Origin: Myoxocephalus aenaeus
Lineage: Eukaryota; Chordata; Actinopteri; Perciformes; Cottidae
Reading direction: 5' to 3'
NCBI GenBank assembly: GCA_038501785.1
Contig: JBAMJR010000050.1
Location: forward strand, 1,331,001 to 1,395,000
Length of the DNA stretch: 64,000 bases
Part shown: positions 35,201 through 47,352 of the stretch, one piece after another
How the letters are laid out: the number at the start of each line of letters is the position of its first letter
Numbering within the stretch: position 1 is the stretch's first letter
Notes under the pieces: generated by a model
Seen by the model: the letters and a program-made list of their open reading frames with translations, nothing else
What the model was told of the DNA's origin: nothing
Databases searched by the model: none
Translations under genes and position numbers: made by a program

Positions 35201-36863
35201 TCTTTGTTGGCATCAATTTAACTTTCAGAGTGAGCCATCTATAAAAAGGTTATGACATTTTTTGAGGGGATTTTGAAAAGGTTAAGACATTTTTCAAGTA
35301 CGGACAATATTAGTAGGGGAGTTACATACATTCTTACATTCTCGAAATTGAGCAAAGTTTGGAAAGTGTAGACTTGTGCATATTTTGGAAAGTGTTGCAA
35401 AGTAAGGACATCTAGCCTGCATGGTCCTGACTGCTTCAAAAGGCTGTTTGAGGGTTAAGAATCGGTTTCAAGTTTAAGGTTAGAATGAGGGTCAGGCAGG
35501 TAGTGGTGATGGTTAAGGTTTGGGTAAGGACCTGTATTGCATTTATGTCCTCACAAGTATCGAACTGGGACGTGTGTGTGTGTGTGTGCTCTTCAACTTG
35601 TATTTGCTAGTAAAGACAAAATAAATACATCGATCATTCAAAAAAATTCAATTCAATAAATAAAGACGACAACATAAAATGCAAACGTTTTGATTCACAA
35701 ATGTATATTTGTACAAATCTTAAAACACCTTGTAATATATGCATTCTGCAATATACTTTGAAAGGGTTTTTCCTCAAATGTATGAATTGACTCTATCTTC
35801 TTATATTTATTAGAAGTGTGTGTTTTTGTCTGTATTTAGAGACCTGGCCCTCTGCCTGTATTTTCTTATGTTTCTGTGGAACATTTCTGGGCGTCAACCT
35901 CAATAAAATGTTATAACCTGATGCCAGATCGCAAACACACCTTTATTGAAACTGGCAGACACAAGGCTGAAGAAAATTGGAAATATAGCAAGGTGTCACG
36001 CCAAACGGACAAACAGACAAACGGACAAAGCTCATTCCGAAACGAGAGTGCATCTGGTCGGCTTTCACCCCGTTGGCGAGCACCATAACCCTGATTGAGC
36101 AGGGGAGGAGGGGCCACCTTTGAATGTTGCATAACATTGACAAACTGGCACAACTGACTGCTGTAAAGGTCAAATAGCTTCCAGGTAAAGTGCTGAAATG
36201 TCACGTGACGCAACTTTTTAAATTGGACACAACAACCAAGGTACATCTCGCTCCTCCCCTCCCTCAGGTCTTTTCAAACTTTTATCTTTACTCGCACGCA
36301 TGCTTTGTTATTTGTGTGGGTGCAAATCCATTAGGACATGATTTAATGTCCTTGGACAGCTGTCGAGTTTGAACAGAGATCACTGCATTGTTTGATCGAC
36401 AGTCTTCGTTTGTCTTCAGGCACTGTGACCTTCTGAGGCAGCTTGAAATGAGCCGGCAGATTGTAAAATCGAAGGCAAACAAAACTTAGACATGTGTTGA
36501 CTTGTCGAGTATAAAACTACCGTATAGACTTTAGAGTACACAAGAGTGAATTATGAAACACACACACACACGGAAATCTTCATCTTAATTAACGTTTGGT
36601 AGGCTACTGAGTAAACAGAAAAAGAAGAACAAAAATGGTCATACTCGGCAAGGATAGGATCAAGAATGCCAGTCAGATCAAAACTTTCTAAAATATCTTT
36701 CTCAATGATCTCAACTATTGAAAATAGTTCCTTTCGTGCCATCATCCGATCCAATTGTCAATTTGTCCAAAACTTTGTTTAAAGGTGCTGAATCCCAATA
36801 CAAGAGGATAAGTCGGATTCAGGGATTGCCTCCACATGGCTTTCAACATTGCAACTGCTTAGC

Positions 36864-36923
36864 TAGGGTGACCAGATTTGAGTTTGTGAAAAAGAGGACA
36901 CTTCGTTCCGGGGGGGGGGGGGG

Positions 36924-36957
<34 letters not shown>

Positions 36958-37191
36958 GAGGAGGAGGACACTTCGTCGCGGGGGGGGGGGGGGGGGGGGG
37001 GGGTAGCAGTCAGAGCTTGCGCAAGAAAGTGGAACGTGAGGGAGATACCATTTCCAAAACTTGTAAGGGAGTAATAACTATTTTCCCGAACGTAGCAAAA
37101 TCCCGGACGTTTTTGGAATCCCTGCCGGACGCTTTTTTTAGGTCTCGAAAAGAGGACATGTCCGGGAAAAAGAGGACGTCTGGTCACCCTA
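36864..37191. mobile_element. terminal-inverted-repeat element with two poly-G tracts
   Basis: Inverted ends TAGGGTGACCAGA and TCTGGTCACCCTA are flanked on both sides by gcttagc, which looks like a 7-base target duplication. Inside are poly-G runs (36910-36925, 36980-37003), a GA tract and repeated 'agaggac' words. Superfamily not assigned. Confidence 0.65.
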
Positions 37192-38389
37192 GCTTAGCTG
37201 GCTGCTAGAACCTAGCAGTGCAGCATGACCACGGCAAACAATGGCAACAGTGATGACAGAGCTGACAGTGTTAACCTGGGGAGGAACCAGATGGCATAAT
37301 GAAGCGTGGTTGCTGAAACAAGCCCACCTAGCTCGAAACTACCACGGTAGCTAAGGCTAACGTGCTAGTAGGAAGCTATATGTAATATGCTGCTCTGTGT
37401 TGCAAGCCAGTTTACGTTCACCCTGTGGTCTTCATTATGCTCCAGGTATTACGGTTTGGTTTAGTCTGGACCCAAGCGCAGACACAGGGACGGCAAGGTA
37501 AGGGTAGAAATGTGTTTTATTGAAAGGACACTGATGATTTGGTGGGGCAGGAGGCGAATGCAGGTAGAGCGGTGGAGTGCAGTGAGCGGTGGAGTTCAGT
37601 GAGCTGCGGCGGCTGGGCAGAAGTGCAGGCACGGGACTCCTGGGCACAGGGACCAGGAGTTAGTAAACAAAACAGTCAATCCGAGATAAATCACAAGAGC
37701 ACTCTAAGTCGTTGAAAGGATTTAGAGTGGCCGAGAGTCACAATACCACTGAGACGGTGAAATAATCTGGCACAGGTGAGAGGGAAGCCGGGGTATTTGA
37801 CAGGATGGGTTGATGACCAGGATTGCAGACAGGTGTTGAAGATGAGACCAGGTGCCGGTTGATGGAAGCCACACACACACACACACACACATATGGACAT
37901 TACTCTACAAACTTTACATAGCAAATTGTTTGCTGCAATATTATTGCTCTGAATTTGGAATTTAGCACCTTCAATTACCAAATACTTGCTAAACTAATGG
38001 CTGCAGAGGTTAGCATTTAGCTCAAAGTGTGGCCAGGGTGTTGCTGCCTCACAGAGCTGCTAGTTTCTTTTTCTTATCATGAGACCTTTTTATGAGGATT
38101 TCTTTTTTGTCTTTAACACGAGCAGAAATTGCACATAATTCACATATTACAGAAGGAAGAAAAGCAAATAGAGAGAGGCAAGTTAGACTGCTCAAAGTAA
38201 GTTGATAAAGAAAAATCCAAATGGGTTTTTGCAGATTTGGAGTCAAGACCGATCACGTAACTCACCTGCAGGCCAGAATTTCTTTCAGTCTGCTTCAGTC
38301 TTATTAGGGTCCACTTGCAAATGATAATGATAATAACTTAACCCTGCAGTTCAAGGACAGTATAGGGCTATCCTTACATACTGTAACAT

Positions 38390-39650
38390 TAGATCAGATC
38401 AGATTCAATTTTATTGTCATTGCACAGAGTACTACAACGAAATGCAATTTTAGCATCAAACCAGACGTGCAAAAAGAAGCAGTAAAGGTGCAGTACAATC
38501 TGCTAGATAAATAACAGTATACATCACAGATAAATATTTTTTTGAAAGTACAAAGAAAAAAAATATGAGTAGTATGACAATAGAGTCAGTATAAACAGTG
38601 GATATGAAATGCAAGATATATACAGAATATATATAGTAAAACAGTAAGGTTGAGGTGGACAGTCTCGATGGCGGGGAGTGGAGTGGTGATGCGTCGGGCA
38701 ATTGTTACAACCCTCTGCAGTACTTTCCCGTCTGAGACAGCAGCTGCCATACCAAACTGTGATGCAGCTTGTAAGGATGCTCTCGATGGTGCAGTGGTAG
38801 AGGTTCACCAGGATCAGAGAAGACATGTGGATTTTCTTCAGACGCTGGTGTGCCTTCTTGAACAGGGTTGAGGTGTTGAGGGTCTAAGAGAAGGCCTCTG
38901 AGATGTGGACACTCAGGAACCTAAAGCTGGTGACATGTCGACCTCCGTTCCATTGATATGGATGGGAGTGTGTGCAGCCTTTGGTCTGTCTGAAGTCCAC
39001 AATAAGCTCCTTGGTCTTTTTGGTGTTGAGGGCCAGGTTGTTGTTGGCGCACCACGCCGCCAGGTGCCAGACCTCCTCCCTGTAGGCCAACTTATTGTTG
39101 TTGTTGATGAGGCCCACAACCGTTGTGTCGTCTGCAAACTTTATAATGGCATTGAAACCATATACAGCCGTGCAGTCATAGGTGAACAGGGAGTAGATGA
39201 GAGGACCCAGCACACAGCCCTGTGGAATGCCAGTGTTCAGGGTGAGGGTCGAGGAGGTGTGATTGCCTAACCTAACATACTGGCTGTTGGTTAGGAAATC
39301 CTGTGTCCAGCTGCAAAGGGAGGTGTTGATGCCAAGATTACCTAGTTTTGGTGTTAAATGCTGAACTGAAATCGATGAACACCATTTTCACATAGGGCGG
39401 TAATCGTTTAGGCTCTCTGCAGTGGAGTGTTTTGGCACTGGCACAATTGAGGTGCTTTTGGGCCAGTGACAGATTGAAGATGTCAGTCAGGACCTCAGTC
39501 AGCTGCTCAGCGCATCAGGGCCAGCAGCTGACGTGCATTAATCTTGCTCAGCACGGCTGGGGGAGAGTGTGAGGGGCTGGTGGTCTGCAGAGTCTTGATG
39601 TCCGCCTCCTGGTTGGCCCTGTCAAAGCGAGCATAAACATAAACATGCGT
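38390..39650 (-). mobile_element. 5'-truncated LINE, CR1/L2-like, reverse transcriptase remnant
   Basis: On the minus strand a frame reads GPLIYSLFTYDC, then IIKFADDTTVVGLI (the FADD catalytic box, about 39127-39138), then KTKELIVDFR. Another frame farther on reads LVNLYHCTIESILTSCITVW. The frames are broken relative to each other. The 3' tail near 38397-38460 reads toward lower coordinates. Block A has no such insert at the matching place (near 21910-21980), so it arrived after the duplication. Confidence 0.82.
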
Positions 39651-39894
39651 ATTTATGTGTAAGACTGTGGGTTGGGAGTTATGTGTACGAGCATGCAATA
39701 GTGAACGTACAAAACAGAAGCAGGAACGGGTTTGTTTTAGCGTTAGTTTGCTGTTCATCATTTATTGCAAACAGTTGTTTTGCATTTGCATAATTGCAGA
39801 CTTGGTTTGGATGACTGGGTGAAGAAGATTTTTTTATCCTTCATATTCTGGGACGTGACAATGAATCCAACCGCTCTGCACTTTGATTACCACC

Positions 39895-40292
39895 TGTTAT
39901 GATGTTGGTGTTGGGTGTCCTGTCTTGTGTGTCCTCTGTGTTCCTGCACTTCCTCCCTTGTGATTGTCCGTGATTGTCTGTCTGCCCTGTTTCCTGATTG
40001 TGCATTCCTTTCACCTGTGCTGCCCTCAGTGTTTTCCACCTGTTCCTCGTTACCCTCCTCTTGTATTTAAACCCTGTCTGTCTCCTGTCCCCTTGTCGGA
40101 TTGTACTGTTTTTTCCCCCCGTCTGTTACCCCCGTAAGCTGTCTCGTCGTGAGTAGTCTTGTCCCTGTCTTTTGGAGTCCTGTTTTGTTTTTGTTCGTCC
40201 CGTTTTGAAGCCTGTCCTAAATTTTGTTTATTAGAATAAAATTACTTTCAACTGTTGCTCGTCCGTTCCCTCTCCTTCCCCCACACCTGACA
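39895..40292 (+). mobile_element. solo LTR of a Gypsy-like retrotransposon
   Basis: 398 bases starting TGTTATG and ending CCTGACA, with a tatttaaacc box (about 40071) and an aataaaat signal (about 40237). The 5-base target CCACC is on both sides (39890-39894, 40293-40297). Block A has the uninterrupted site (near 22197-22210). No internal coding region remains. Confidence 0.82.
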
Positions 40293-41399
40293 CCACCAAC
40301 TTAGTGTTGTGCTCTTGCATGCTTGCTTTGAGTGATTCATCAAGGAAATAAACTGATTGAAAAATCAAATTATTTCCTGAATACCAAGAAAGCTTCTTTG
40401 TCTGTACTTAAACTCACACAGATACACACTTTGCCAAAACAACATTCCAGCGCCGGTCCTCGTTTTAAAGCTCTTTATTTCCTGAAAGAAATCCTAGATG
40501 CATTGACATGCCAGCTAGCAGAGCTGGGGATCCTCCGTTTCAAGGACGGCCCTGCTCACCACTGAGCCACAGTCGTTATAGCCTAATTCATGTCTAATAT
40601 GATCCATGCATGCTTTTAGAAACTGCAAAACTAATCACAGAATTCAACACATTTACTGATGTATGTGTAAATTATTTAAGGTTTGTTTCTGAGACATAGT
40701 GAGTCACCTTCTCCCATCTCCTTTCATTCCTGATTACTAGAGATAATATAAGGCTTGCACACTTTAGCAGGTTTTCTTAAAGTTGCCTGATATATTGGAG
40801 GTCTCTCGTTGGCTAAGGGAAATATTGTGATGCATGGACCTTAAAAATCTAAAATCGTTATTTAATCCAGCAGTAAAATGAAACAAACAGGAATAATAAG
40901 TCTGGATCAAGTCCACAATCATATATCTCCTTTAAGGAAGAGTATGTCACAACACAATGACTGAACTGATAAGATTTTTTTTTTAAACACACAAACCTAT
41001 ATTTCTATTACACAATTTTTTTTTCTGAGTATAATTTTTATTTCAGGTCTTTAGAAATCCTACAAATAACACGATTAGAGAAGAGAGAAAATGTATCTCC
41101 CCTCATGGACAAACGCACACAAGGAAATTTGGATGAATTATGGTGTGAAAACCATGCATCACCAACATATCAACTCAAAATGAAACATGAAAAACTGCTT
41201 CTCCCTTGTGATGATGCTTGTTTTCCCCATATATTACAATGCTTTTTGTTGATCTAGGTTGAGACATATTTCTCTAACCTGTAATTAAAAGTAAAACTTA
41301 ACCCTTTAGTTCAACAACAAAAAAAGCATTTAATTTAATACATGATACATGAATTTCATGGGACAGCAAGGATATTCAGTAAATAAAGTTGACATTAGT

Positions 41400-41660
41400 C
41401 AGTGGCGGAAGAAGTACTCAAGTACTTAAGATAAGATAAAATACGATAAGATAATCCTTTATTAGTCCTGCAGTGGGGAAATTGCAGGTACAACTAGCAA
41501 TACCACAGTGTAGAAATACTTTGTTACAAGTAAAAATCCTGAATTCAAAAGTAACAGCGTCACATTATACTTTGATACATGTAGTGGAGTAGAAGTATTT
41601 AGTTGCAGAAAAGTACCTCAAGTACCTCAAAACTGTACTGAAGTACAGTACATGAGTAAC
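41400..41660. repeat. dispersed fish repeat ('agtactcaagtact' type)
   Basis: Contains gaagtactcaagtacttaag, gcaataccacagtgtagaaa and ttgcagaaaagtacctcaag words recognised from a common teleost dispersed repeat. A related stretch lies at 57430-57730. Class uncertain. Confidence 0.5.
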
Positions 41661-42953
41661 TGGAATTAGTTCAGCCTCGGAGTTGTGTGCGTATACTTTG
41701 GATCAATATTACACAGTCCAAAATGTAACTGAGTACACCTTTACTTGTCCTCTCTGAGCTGTTATAACCTTTCAGATTGTTCTTAAAATATTTAAAACGC
41801 CCTGCTATCACCTCCAAATACCCCACAGGCAAACTGAGCGAAAGGATTAAGTGGTGATGAGTAGGCCTATGATAATCGCATGGTGTTCAGGGTGCGGCTG
41901 CTAGTTTTGTTCTCAGATTACAGGGAAACCATTAGCATTCAATGTCGTTAAAAGCTTTCACATTGTCACCAAATAGAGCACAGAGTTCTCACCATTAATC
42001 CGCCAAGCACCAACCTAATACTTGTTGGGCATGCAGACGCCATTGTATTCACACGTTAAAGCCAAATGAACGGCAAGTCTGTCAAGATTTTTTTCGACAT
42101 GGTTGATTTTCACATAATGAACAAAAAGCAGTGTCTTCTCTGCTCAACACCCTCCGGGCTCGTGGCACGTTGAGGTAACGTCCATGTCTGCACTTGTAAA
42201 ACCAGGTGGTGCAGAAAGAGAAAATGTCAATTCAATTATTTCCATAAATAAGGATTATCAAAGAGCAGGTTGAAATAAATATCTAAATGTTTAGCAAACA
42301 GTGCTTCTTAGCAAGTTCAAGTAAATTCCTATATGGTGTTTTATTCTCTTTAAAGAATAAACATGTAGTATAATATTAGTTTTTAATTATTTTCCTTTTT
42401 AAATTGCTTTTGTATGCGATTGTGCTCATCAAATAAACTTGAAACGTTAGTTTAATTTAGGTTTAAGTACTTTTTCCAGCCAAATTACATAATTACTATC
42501 TATCTGGATGGCCATGTGCTAATGATTACATTACTCAGTACAAACAAAGAGAAAGAGAATGAGAAGATACAAGATGAATTAGACTCTGAGCAGAATGAGT
42601 TTGGATATTTTTATCGGCTTGGAACTGGATCCAAAATCCAACCGGCTATTGGGACCAAGAACTAGTGACAAGGGAGGCTGAGCCAGAAATGGATGTGAAA
42701 CTAATTCCCAGTTTGCTTCATATAAATGATGAAGAAGAAAACACATACAAAAACAAAAAGCTCTTGCAGCTACAAAGAGATGTGATATCTTCCACAGAAT
42801 CAGTGTCCCTTATAATGTGTGACTCATTGATGTTGTTTTTGTACTTTGCCTGTGTCCTTTGGATTTGTTTTGTCTTCTGTCACGTGTCAGGCTGGTGCAA
42901 GGCGCCTGTGTTTTCTCCCCTCCCCCCTTGTTTTTCTCTTCAGGTGCCAATCA

Positions 42954-43040
42954 GGTGATTGGTTGTCACCAGTCCAGGCCAATCATGCTGCACCTGGGTT
43001 CCTCAGAATTTCCTCAGAATCTGTTTTGTTTTTTGTTCTA
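42954..43040. repeat. 87-base direct repeat, left copy
   Basis: Identical by eye to 44161-44247. The pair brackets the Harbinger derivative. Confidence 0.93.
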
Positions 43041-43044
43041 CCCA

Positions 43045-44162
43045 CCAGAGGCCTGTCTCACGAAGCTGGATTTCGTTTTAGCGAGGTAACTTCTGGATTA
43101 ACTCTGGGTTTTCCGTCTCACGAAGCTGGTTCACTTCTTATCGGGGTACGTTGCCCCGGTAACTTACGCTGAACGCCTAACCTGCTCCGGAGCAGGTTAA
43201 GTTCCCGGATAAGATCTCAGCGGGTCCATAAGACCGCCTACTGTAAAAATGGCCTGCCCATTTCTACAGAATCCCGTTGAGGAAGGCGCACGGATAGTAA
43301 GAGCAGCGCTCCGCAGAGAGCGTCTCTTCATCTATTGCCTCCTCATGGCCGACATGAGAAGTGGCAAAATATTTCTTCCTCTTTAATGCACGATCAGCAC
43401 CAACAGATTGCCTGTAAGTGTATGACAGTTTGAATTTACTGTTACCTCTATCACGGATGGCATTGGTCTAGGTAGCAGCGTGACCCTGAGGGTCTCACTA
43501 TCCACTGTGGGGGGAAACCCCAACCCAACCCACACGTTACTCAAGTTACTTTCACAATAGAAGGATAATTGTATAATATTGTTCACATCATACATGTAGC
43601 CTGGAAGATATTATAATAAACTTACTGACCGCTTTGAACTATGTTCTTATATTTGGTTTTAACTTGCTCCCATGTTCTTATAGCTGGGGTTGCAACTGAA
43701 ATGAGGTTAAATTGTTAAAACGAAAAGATAATCAAAATAGGCACATACATTTGAGACAGTGATTTAATATTACAATCCCAGTAATTTATGCATTGGCGGA
43801 GTCGGCGATTTTTTCCCCACGATTCCTTGCGGCTTCTGGCTGCTGCAGCAGTGTTGCTTTTTGCTTGTATTCTTTCTCTATATTGTTCGTACATTCTTAA
43901 GATTATGCTTTGCTCCTCCGTTGTAAAATACGTTGCTCTCGGCGGCTTCTCCATGGTGCACAATTGGTCTAACGGAGTTAACTCCGCCTCTTTTATGTGC
44001 ACGAGCACAGATCTAGATGAGACGCTCCTGGGTTCACTTAACGAGTTGATAACCGGCTTTGTGAGACCAATAAGCGAGACCGCGGACAAATGGTTAAGTG
44101 CAGCTGGGTAACTGAGGGAAACCCCGGGTATGTTAATCCAGCTTCGTGAGACAGGCCTCTGG
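43045..44162. mobile_element. PIF/Harbinger deletion derivative
   Basis: The terminal repeats are perfect over 28 bases; the left one begins CCAGAGGCCTGTCTCACGAA. On the plus strand from 43251 a frame starts MACPFLQNPVEEGARIVRAA, the N-terminus type of Harbinger transposases, but stops after about 44 codons with no catalytic part. On the minus strand from 43954 a frame reads MEKPPRATYFTTEEQSIILR, then NTAAAARSRKESW, the Myb/SANT-like partner protein. One extra A after the ESWGK codons shifts its frame. A second partner exon, with RTWEQVKTKYKNIVQS, is visible near 43630-43700. Non-autonomous. Confidence 0.88.
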
Positions 44163-44247
44163 TGATTGGTTGTCACCAGTCCAGGCCAATCATGCTGCAC
44201 CTGGGTTCCTCAGAATTTCCTCAGAATCTGTTTTGTTTTTTGTTCTA
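44161..44247. repeat. 87-base direct repeat, right copy
   Basis: Identical by eye to 42954-43040; its first two bases overlap the right terminal repeat of the Harbinger element. Confidence 0.93.
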
Positions 44248-45130
44248 TGCCAAGTGTAAACTGACACGAAGGTTGTTAAGCGTGAAGGCTTGGACATGGG
44301 CGTGGGACAGTGAATTCGGAGTACCTTTTACATTTGTGGAGCCTTTAGAGAAGCAGTGAAGCCATTTTATTTGTTTGATTTCCAAAGGTAGATTGCCTGG
44401 CCTAGTTTTGCCATGTTGATTTCCATTTGTTTGGCACGACCACACCTGTCCCAACCTCTCCCACTTCATGGAGAACCTTTTTGTTTCAATCCGCCTGAGT
44501 GAAAATAAATCTTGTTAAGCTTTACTGCGTACTGTAAATGTATGACTTGTAGGAGCATGGTGGTGTATGTTAAATGTACGTTTTCCAAAGCATAATGGGA
44601 AACACTTTATAATAACTACACTTAATTCATCATTCATAAATCATTGTTCCAACATGAACACTAATTAGTAACTCATTAGTATGCAATTCATAAACACAGT
44701 TATACATGTTTTATTCTTGATTAATAAGCTTGACTATTATGCGTTTCATGATTGGGTTTTCATACTTTATAAATGATGGATTCCTCATTTGTAAATTAAG
44801 TAATATATATTGCAAACCAATTAAGTAATATATATTGCAAACCAAATATTAAGGACTCATAGATTCTGCACTAATGGTTAACTTAGCTTTATAAACGTGT
44901 TTTAATACTGCAATTCATGATTAATTCAGGAAGTTACTAGTCGTTAGATAAGTATTAGTTCAGTATGTTCTGTAACCTCATCTAAAGTGAGGACTATCTA
45001 TGCCTTACAAAGCATTTATAAATGACATTGAAAGGCCAGCAGTGCCTCAAAGCTAACAAAAGTATCAGTTATATTCTCAACAGAAGAGGAAAATAGACAC
45101 AAAGTGATGAAGAACATTAATATGATGGCA

Positions 45131-45406
45131 TCAGTGGCACGAGTGTTGGGTATGTTTCATAGTTTGCTGGCACATACATATTATTGATTATGAGTATCAG
45201 CTAGCTAGCTGTGACTAGATTGCTAGCTAGCTGTGACTTCTTTGCTAGTTAGCCAGCTAGCAAGCTCGTCACCCACCAGAGGTCCTGAGACAGCACGCGC
45301 CACCTCAGTTGTAAGTAGACCAATCCAGGTGATGGTTAGATACTCATAATCAATAATATGTATGTGCCAGCAAACTATAAAACATACTCAACACTCGTGC
45401 CACTAA
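45131..45406. mobile_element. foldback element (MITE-like)
   Basis: Arms of about 68 bases (45131-45198 and 45338-45406) are inverted copies differing at a few bases, sharing gtggcacgagtgttg and ttgctggcacatacatatta. The loop contains ctagctagctgtga direct repeats. No coding capacity. Confidence 0.75.
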
Positions 45407-45428
45407 TGTATGGAGGACCGGAAATGAC

Positions 45429-45640
45429 TTAATTATAAATAAATAAATGCAGGAATAAATACAGGAATAAATAAATAAATGCTTAAATAAATGTATAAAT
45501 AAATAAATAAATACAGGAATAAATAAATAAATGCTTAAATAAATGTATAAATAAATGCTTAAATACAGGAATAAATAAATAAATGCTTAAATAAATGTAT
45601 AAATAAATAAACAAATACAGGAATATATAAATATAAGTTA
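45429..45640. repeat. AAAT-rich minisatellite
   Basis: Repeats of an approximately 45-60 base unit built from aaataaataaatgcttaaat and aaatgtataaataaat words. Confidence 0.85.
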
Positions 45641-45679
45641 TACCTAAACAGGACAACATTAAATAAATCTATTTCTACA

Positions 45680-46093
45680 TTTCTGTATTTCTTCATTTAT
45701 TTATGCCTGTATTTATGTGTCCACACGTATTTCTTCATTTATTTATTTCTGTATTTATGTGTCCTTGTATGCAAATGAGCTGGGGCGGTCCGAACCTCAT
45801 TGTTAAACAGGATTGGTCAAGTAGGGGAGCCAGACAGAAGCAACCGATCCCTAAGCACATGGCCCCTGTAGATGAAGTCAAAAAGCTGTCTAGGCTAACA
45901 CCAAAAAGGAGGACACTGCGGTATTTTGTGAGGCTGTTAATAATTGCATAGGAGGGGTGCAGTTTGATTTTATTAAGTGTGAAGAGAGATGTGAGCCCTT
46001 TTTACTGTAATTGATCTCCTTGGAGCATACCCTGCTTTATCAACTAATTAATATGTATTTTTATTTTGTATATGTATATGTAATATATATCTT

Positions 46094-46165
<72 letters not shown>

Positions 46166-46804
46166 AATATATTATTAATATGTAAGTATTAATTGTAATT
46201 AACAATGAATTGATATGTATTTTTGTATGTATTGTTATATATACTTATATATTTTTATATAATTGCAATCAACAACAGTAGTATTCAGAGAACGTCAAAT
46301 TTCAGTTGTGTGTTTCCTCATCAAGTACAGAGAAGAAGTGTATTGAGAAACGGCTGCTGGAGACATCTTAACGCTGATTGGCCAAGACTCATCAAAGATC
46401 TTCTATTATGAAGATCACGACCACTCCAATCTCACATGTTCACATATTTAGATTTCAAAACGCCGAATTTCGCCGTAAGGTGACAAGTTTGCAGGTATAC
46501 AAAAAGGAGGACAAATACGCGTCCGGCTTGATGCTGCGCCGGATGCCGGACAGGGCATTGAAAATCCGGACTTCTGCTAACGGTTAGCTGAGCTTGCCAA
46601 CCTCAACAACATGTGCAAGGCAGAAGTAGTAGAGAACAACATACCAGGAGCGATCACACTCCTGTGACCAATCACGCTTTAGACAGAGGTTCGGACCGCC
46701 CCAGCTCATTTGCATACAAGGACACAGAAATACAGAAATAAATAAATGAAGGAATACATGTGGACACATAAATACAGGCATAAATAAATATTGAAATACA
46801 GAAA
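45680..46804. mobile_element. long inverted-repeat element
   Basis: Arms of about 119 bases (45680-45798 and 46686-46804) are inverted copies with few differences and end inside at gagctggggcggtccgaacc. The interior contains an (AT)n tract and no transposase. Superfamily not assigned. Confidence 0.75.
46098..46161. repeat. (AT)n microsatellite
   Basis: About 32 AT units inside the inverted-repeat element. Confidence 0.95.
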
Positions 46805-47352
46805 CGATAGAGGCGAAATGGCGTTGTGAATATTCGCAAATCCGCTTTTCCGCTTTTTCGCCTTTTCGCTGGCGTTGAAATAATTCATCTCCAGCGAATA
46901 ATTCGCCCGACCCGGAGTTGCGAAAGCCAATCAGCGTTGAGAACCTCCGCCCGGCATCACCGCCGTTCTGCCGTCACTGAATCAAACTGCAGGTCCGCTG
47001 AAGGAGCGCTTGAAGCGGCTTCATTCAGACACTCGTCCTGGACGAGTCGGAGCTGTGTGCGACTACGGATAATATTATGAACCCAGACACGGGGGCGTTT
47101 GATGTTCCGACGTGTGTGGGACTTTCTCAACAAGTATAAAGCCGAACTAGTGGTTATTTCAATGATCAATGGCGGAAATAGTAAATGTTTTCACAGACAC
47201 AGAGATAAGCCCCGCCCCCTTTCCCCAGCGAACGGTTGCGAAAAAATGAAAAACGAATTAACCACATAGAGCGAATTTGTCACCGGGCGGCGCGATATAG
47301 GCGAAGTGGCGTTGCGAAAATTCGCAACTCTTTTGGTGTGAACACGGCATAA
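46805..47352. repeat. element-like segment with GCGAA-rich ends
   Basis: Begins aggcgaaatggcgttgtgaa and near its end has aggcgaagtggcgttgcgaa in the same direction, followed by ttttggtgtgaacacggcat. The GC-rich, CpG-containing interior differs from its AT-rich surroundings. Probably a DNA-transposon derivative, but no clean terminal inverted repeat or target duplication was found. Confidence 0.5.

Noticed and set aside
43788..44111. Plus-strand frame of about 107 residues inside the Harbinger element
   Set aside because: Antisense shadow of the Myb/SANT-like partner frame.
45429..45640. CRISPR-like or regularly interspaced repeat
   Set aside because: The units are low-complexity AAAT words of uneven length in a vertebrate context.
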